A stretch of 64,000 bases of DNA from assembly GCF_027667425.1 (NCBI RefSeq), contig NZ_JAQEGR010000001.1, forward strand, positions 310,001 through 374,000, read 5' to 3'. This DNA is from Fusicatenibacter saccharivorans (lineage in GTDB: Bacteria; Bacillota; Clostridia; Lachnospirales; Lachnospiraceae). This document shows, one piece after another, positions 61,357-64,000 of this stretch. The translations under genes and the position numbers were made by a program. The notes beneath the pieces are model-generated. The model saw only the letters and a program-made list of their open reading frames with translations. It did no database searches and had not been told where the DNA came from. Each line of letters begins with the position of its first letter. Position 1 is the first letter of the stretch.

Positions 61357-61989
61357 ATGGAAAGTATAAAGTCATTTTTGGGAAATCCATATTACTTGAT
61401 GACCGCGGTGCTTGCGATCGCAGCGTTTGGTTTTGCAGCAACAGCTGGAATCAGTTTAATACAAGAGCGAAAACAGAAAAAGGAAGAAACTCAAGAAGAG
61501 CCGTTGGAAAAAAAGCTTGGGGTTGATACCAAAAAGCTGAAAAATGTTTTAAATGTTCCAGATTTAAAACGAAAAAAGAATATACCTGTCATAGAAGAGG
61601 AAAAAACGGAAAATGCGCCGGAAGAACTTTCGAATGATAAAGAAGAAGTTCCCGTGTCAAACATTGACACGGAACCGGAAGTGTTAAACCCGGCTGATGT
61701 GGCAGAATTTAAAAGCCGGATGATAGAACATTTCCGGCGAAAAGACACACTGCAGCAATCCCTTTTAGAATTGCAGGAACTTTATGAAAATGGTCCGATT
61801 CTGGAAAGGATTGAAAAGGCACTTACGTACAGCCAGCGCAGCCGTTACCGGGATTTTGAGACAACCCTTGACATTTTATTTGAGGGCATGGATGCAGAAA
61901 CCCTGCGGGATGATTTACTGCGGATGGAAGTTCTGCGATACCGGAGGCTGCCTTACCGTCGAGAAAATACAACTGGCAATCTGGTATAA
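61357..61989 (+). CDS. Membrane-anchored protein with a VSNIDT motif
   Basis: This 210-aa protein has one N-terminal membrane helix (about 13-33), a Lys/Glu-rich linker with one VSNIDT site (palindrome copy at 61654), and a helical cytoplasmic-looking C-terminal domain (FKSRMIEHFRRKDTLQQSLLELQEL...). Its function is unknown. The start is preceded by GGAGATC. It shares the palindrome with its operon neighbours, which have no other visible similarity to it. Confidence 0.65.
   Translation: MESIKSFLGNPYYLMTAVLAIAAFGFAATAGISLIQERKQKKEETQEEPLEKKLGVDTKKLKNVLNVPDLKRKKNIPVIEEEKTENAPEELSNDKEEVPVSNIDTEPEVLNPADVAEFKSRMIEHFRRKDTLQQSLLELQELYENGPILERIEKALTYSQRSRYRDFETTLDILFEGMDAETLRDDLLRMEVLRYRRLPYRRENTTGNLV
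61654..61670 (+). repeat. Palindrome copy 13: GTGTCAAACATTGACAC
   Basis: Inside the membrane-anchored protein gene, read as VSNIDT, in the same frame as all other in-gene copies. Confidence 0.9.
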
Positions 61990-62000
61990 GGAGGGCAAAC

Positions 62001-62390
62001 ATGAATCAGATTAAAATCCAGGGTGTTTGCACCTGCGTCCCACAATTTTCCTATGAAAAAGACAGGAGAGGGAGATCAGTTCCAACATGCCGGTACATCT
62101 TGGCCGTGCAGCGACCGAAAAGTTCTTATTCCGATTACATGTACTGTGTCGCCTTTGGAGAACGGGCAATGATAACATTTCAGAGAATAAAAAAAGGAAC
62201 GACAGTGTTTGTCCAGGGACATCTTCATACAGAGGAAGGCCGGGATGCCAACAATCAAAAAGTATATTTCGTCACTGTGACAGTAGATTATCAGCAGATA
62301 ATTGAAAAACAAGAATTTAATGGACTGGAATTGTGTACTGGATTGCCCCAGTTTCCGGTTCTGAAACAGGAAGAAAAAGGAGGAAAATAG
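62001..62390 (+). CDS. ssb: Single-stranded DNA-binding protein (SSB/OB-fold)
   Basis: This 129-aa protein fits the SSB OB fold: an early strand (NQIKIQGVCTCVPQF), RYILAVQRP, DYMYCVAFGERAMITFQRIKKGTTVFVQGHLHTE, which holds the typical W/FG...A..v.k.l.KG..v.v.G.l pattern, and a later strand VTVTVDYQQII. The usual acidic DDDIPF tip is absent, so partner recruitment may differ. ICEs often encode an SSB to protect transferred single strands. RBS AAGGAGG lies in the end of the preceding gene. Confidence 0.8.
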   Translation: MNQIKIQGVCTCVPQFSYEKDRRGRSVPTCRYILAVQRPKSSYSDYMYCVAFGERAMITFQRIKKGTTVFVQGHLHTEEGRDANNQKVYFVTVTVDYQQIIEKQEFNGLELCTGLPQFPVLKQEEKGGK

Positions 62391-62393
62391 AGA

Positions 62394-62492
62394 ATGCCGA
62401 TTCAGTATATTATCCCGATTATAGCGATGGTAGGATGTGTTATTGCATTTTTAATTGGAAGATTTCACAAACATGATGATGATGACGATTAA
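62394..62492 (+). CDS. Small membrane peptide with Asp5 tail (32 aa)
   Basis: AAAGGAGG precedes ATG 62394 by 10-11 bases. The peptide has one hydrophobic helix (IIPIIAMVGCVIAFLIG) followed by RFHKHDDDDD. It follows ssb within 4 bp and lies before a palindrome. Similar tiny membrane peptides occur in ICE operons, but I cannot name one with the same sequence. Confidence 0.55.
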   Translation: MPIQYIIPIIAMVGCVIAFLIGRFHKHDDDDD

Positions 62493-62500
62493 AAAATGTC

Positions 62501-62517
62501 GTGTGAAGGATTGACAC
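62501..62517 (+). repeat. Palindrome copy 14 (imperfect): GTGTGAAGGATTGACAC
   Basis: Intergenic, before the Maff2 gene. One arm has a C to G change, so the pairing is 6 of 7. Confidence 0.7.
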
Positions 62518-62537
62518 GAAAGAACAAACGAAAATAA

Positions 62538-62570
62538 GGCCTGCACCAAAATTTGGTGCGGGCTATTTTT
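62538..62570 (+). terminator. Terminator-like hairpin before the Maff2 gene
   Basis: GCCTGCACCA pairs with TGGTGCGGGC and is followed by TATTTTT. It would end the upstream operon or attenuate entry into the secretion module. Confidence 0.7.
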
Positions 62571-62592
62571 AGATCAAAAAGAGGTAAAAGAT

Positions 62593-62928
62593 ATGAAAAA
62601 GCCAATCGAAGTAAAAAAGAAACTGAAAAAAGTCACGGAATATACGGCTTGCTTTGCGTTTTTGATGTTCCTGCAGGGAGTAGGTGCGCCAATGGTTTTT
62701 GCAGATGCAACGACCGCAATAAATGCGAAATTTGAAATTTTATGGAATCTGATCAGCGCTGTGGTACAATCTGTGGGTGGTGTTATTTTATTATGGCACG
62801 CATTTGAATTTGGAGCTTCCATGCAGGCACAGGAAGGCGGAGGTGCTATTACAAGATCTTTAAAAGGGATTGGCGGTGCGTTAGTTATGCTGGTTGCTCC
62901 GGTAATTACAACTGCTCTGAAGGGATAA
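62593..62928 (+). CDS. Maff2-family conjugation protein
   Basis: This 111-aa two-helix membrane protein has a signal-like N-terminal helix, NAKFEILWNLISAVVQSVGGVILLWHAFEFGASMQAQEGG, and a second helix GIGGALVMLVAPVITTALKG. It matches the Maff2 family, a short hydrophobic component that precedes VirB6-type genes in Firmicutes ICEs, and resembles a VirB2-like pilin in size and layout. Its exact role is not settled. An AGAGG site lies before the ATG. Confidence 0.85.
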   Translation: MKKPIEVKKKLKKVTEYTACFAFLMFLQGVGAPMVFADATTAINAKFEILWNLISAVVQSVGGVILLWHAFEFGASMQAQEGGGAITRSLKGIGGALVMLVAPVITTALKG

Positions 62929-62970
62929 TGAAAAGGGAGGGAATATCCTCCTTTTTCTTATGGAGAAAAT

Positions 62971-63831
62971 ATGATAAATGAGATATTAGATTTTTTCAAA
63001 ACGGTTTTTTCGGGAAGTGGTTTCTTTTCCCTTGGGTGCAATGTTTGGAATTCATTAATTGCATATGCGTTTGATATGCTGCAAACGAGTCCACAAAGTT
63101 TGGCAGATGGTGAACTTTGGGATGAAGGATACCGGATTTTCCTGGCACTACAGATTTTAGGTGCGACACTTGTAAGTGTTTTCTTTATGGTTAATTTTTT
63201 CAAAGAAACAACGGATATTAAACACGGAATGACCATGGAAGCAAGCATCCAGTTTTTTATCAAGCTGGCACTTGTGGATGTTGTTTTTTTAAATCTCACG
63301 AATATACTCGTTTTTTTGATTGAAATTGAACAAGCATTTTTTGGGATTATTGTTCCGGAAGATGCCGCTTCACTGGTTATAAGAGTAGGGGATGACTGGG
63401 AAATGAGTGGATCCGGACTTATTTTTGGAAATCTGTTTGGCCTTGTGTTTTTGTTTATCTGCCTGGGTGGCGCAGTTATTACATTATGGACGGTTTATAG
63501 GGTTTTCCTTAAATTGTTTTTTTATATGGCTGTTGCACCACTTGCACTTTCCACTTATGCAGGCCCACATGAAATTGGACATACCGGATCAAGCTGGGTC
63601 CGTACATTTCTTTGTGCATTGTTTGAAATGACAGGAATCATGCTAATGATGCGACTTGGAACAATTTTAATAAATGCTGGTGGGCTGTTCCCTACTGCAT
63701 CAGAAGATATATTGGGCGGAATGTTGGGATCACAAGGATGGGAAGGACTTCAAGCTATTCTTGGTATCCTTATTATAACGGGATCAGTATCTGGTACGGA
63801 TGCGATGGTTCGAAGAGCATTTGGATTTTAA
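62971..63831 (+). CDS. VirB6/TrbL-like type IV secretion membrane protein
   Basis: This 286-aa polytopic membrane protein has five to seven hydrophobic helices, including FLALQILGATLVSVFFMVNFF, IFGNLFGLVFLFICLGGAVITLWTVYRVFLKLFFYMAVAPLALSTYAGP, and ends SVSGTDAMVRRAFGF. It fits the VirB6-type channel component of conjugation systems in Clostridia. Its place between Maff2 and PrgI is the usual order. Confidence 0.85.
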   Translation: MINEILDFFKTVFSGSGFFSLGCNVWNSLIAYAFDMLQTSPQSLADGELWDEGYRIFLALQILGATLVSVFFMVNFFKETTDIKHGMTMEASIQFFIKLALVDVVFLNLTNILVFLIEIEQAFFGIIVPEDAASLVIRVGDDWEMSGSGLIFGNLFGLVFLFICLGGAVITLWTVYRVFLKLFFYMAVAPLALSTYAGPHEIGHTGSSWVRTFLCALFEMTGIMLMMRLGTILINAGGLFPTASEDILGGMLGSQGWEGLQAILGILIITGSVSGTDAMVRRAFGF

Positions 63832-63851
63832 TAGTAGGAAGGACATAGCTT

Positions 63852-64000
63852 ATGGTAAACATGAATGAAGATTTTGGTGCATATAAGGATAGCATCTGGA
63901 AAGGACTTACAGCAAGAGAGTTAGGTGTGATGGCCGTTTCTGCTGTCTCCTGTGGTATTATCATTATCTTGTTGTATTTTATACTTGGATGGAACTTATA
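63852..64000 (+). CDS. PrgI-family protein, 3' end outside window
   Basis: The first 49 codons encode MVNMNEDFGAYKDSIWKGLTARELGVMA followed by a hydrophobic helix (AVSAVSCGIIIILLYFILG). This matches the start of PrgI-family proteins, small membrane components before the VirB4-like ATPase in Gram-positive conjugation modules. AGGAAGG lies before ATG 63852. The gene runs off the window. Confidence 0.8.
   Translation, partial: MVNMNEDFGAYKDSIWKGLTARELGVMAVSAVSCGIIIILLYFILGWNL

Noticed and set aside
49676..62517. Palindromes as back-to-back promoters, because each arm holds TTGACA
   Set aside because: No -10-like sequence is found at 16-18 bp from the arms in the copies I checked (49714, 52681), and most copies are inside genes.

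Overview
The window looks like a chromosomal segment of a spore-forming Clostridia bacterium, most likely a Lachnospiraceae gut anaerobe. The evidence is a small acid-soluble spore protein, GerW/YtfJ and YlbJ sporulation genes, a DUF6465 protein, a short-form HisG with HisZ, and an ICE of the kind common in that family. This assignment rests on gene content and was not tested by database search.

Bases 1-47,400 are mostly ordinary core genome in short operons: SEDS (FtsW/RodA-type) protein plus class B PBP; Nudix/DUF2953/GerW; rpmB on the minus strand; Asp23-FakA-RecG; DUF6465; a spore protein; mgsA; rsmD-coaD; ylbJ; pepD; a small alarmone synthetase; a run of rRNA-modification and housekeeping genes (RsmF, RsuA-type, YgiQ, RluA-type, LepB, RecU); a partial histidine operon (hisZ-G-D-B-I); an NCS2 purine permease; a Na/Pi cotransporter; an HtrA-like protease; a RACo-like ASKHA protein; an iron-regulated FeoA-FeoB fusion; and a fructose PTS operon that carries its own HPr and Enzyme I (fruK-fruA-ptsH-ptsI-deoR). 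A putative small RNA with its own promoter and terminator lies at about 5503-5594.

An IS1182-type insertion sequence (about 45,682-47,532), whose transposase has an in-frame TAG stop, forms the boundary with the second region. Directly beyond it is the 3' stump of a replication-initiator (DUF6017) gene. From there to the right edge the DNA is accessory, apparently an integrative conjugative element: LRR-like and CAP-domain surface proteins, a possible type I toxin peptide, a SipW signal peptidase with three SipW-dependent TasA-like secreted proteins, a Cna-B-type adhesin, a class B sortase, coiled-coil and membrane proteins, an SSB, and the start of a type IV secretion module (Maff2, VirB6-like, PrgI).

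The most striking signal is a 17-bp palindrome, GTGTCAA-N3-TTGACAC. I found fourteen copies (one imperfect), all between 49.6 and 62.6 kb and none noticed in the 47 kb of core genome. Some copies are intergenic. Others lie inside genes, always read as Val-Ser-Asn-(Ile/Val)-Asp-Thr. Seven copies form a strictly 39-bp-spaced array inside one membrane-protein gene. The palindrome arms do not vary even at synonymous positions while the spacer does, which suggests a DNA-level function (a repeated protein-binding site or centromere-like element) carried inside coding sequence. A second candidate regulatory element is a set of four AATGTACCC repeats spaced 20-21 bp just upstream of the promoter of the SipW/sortase operon.
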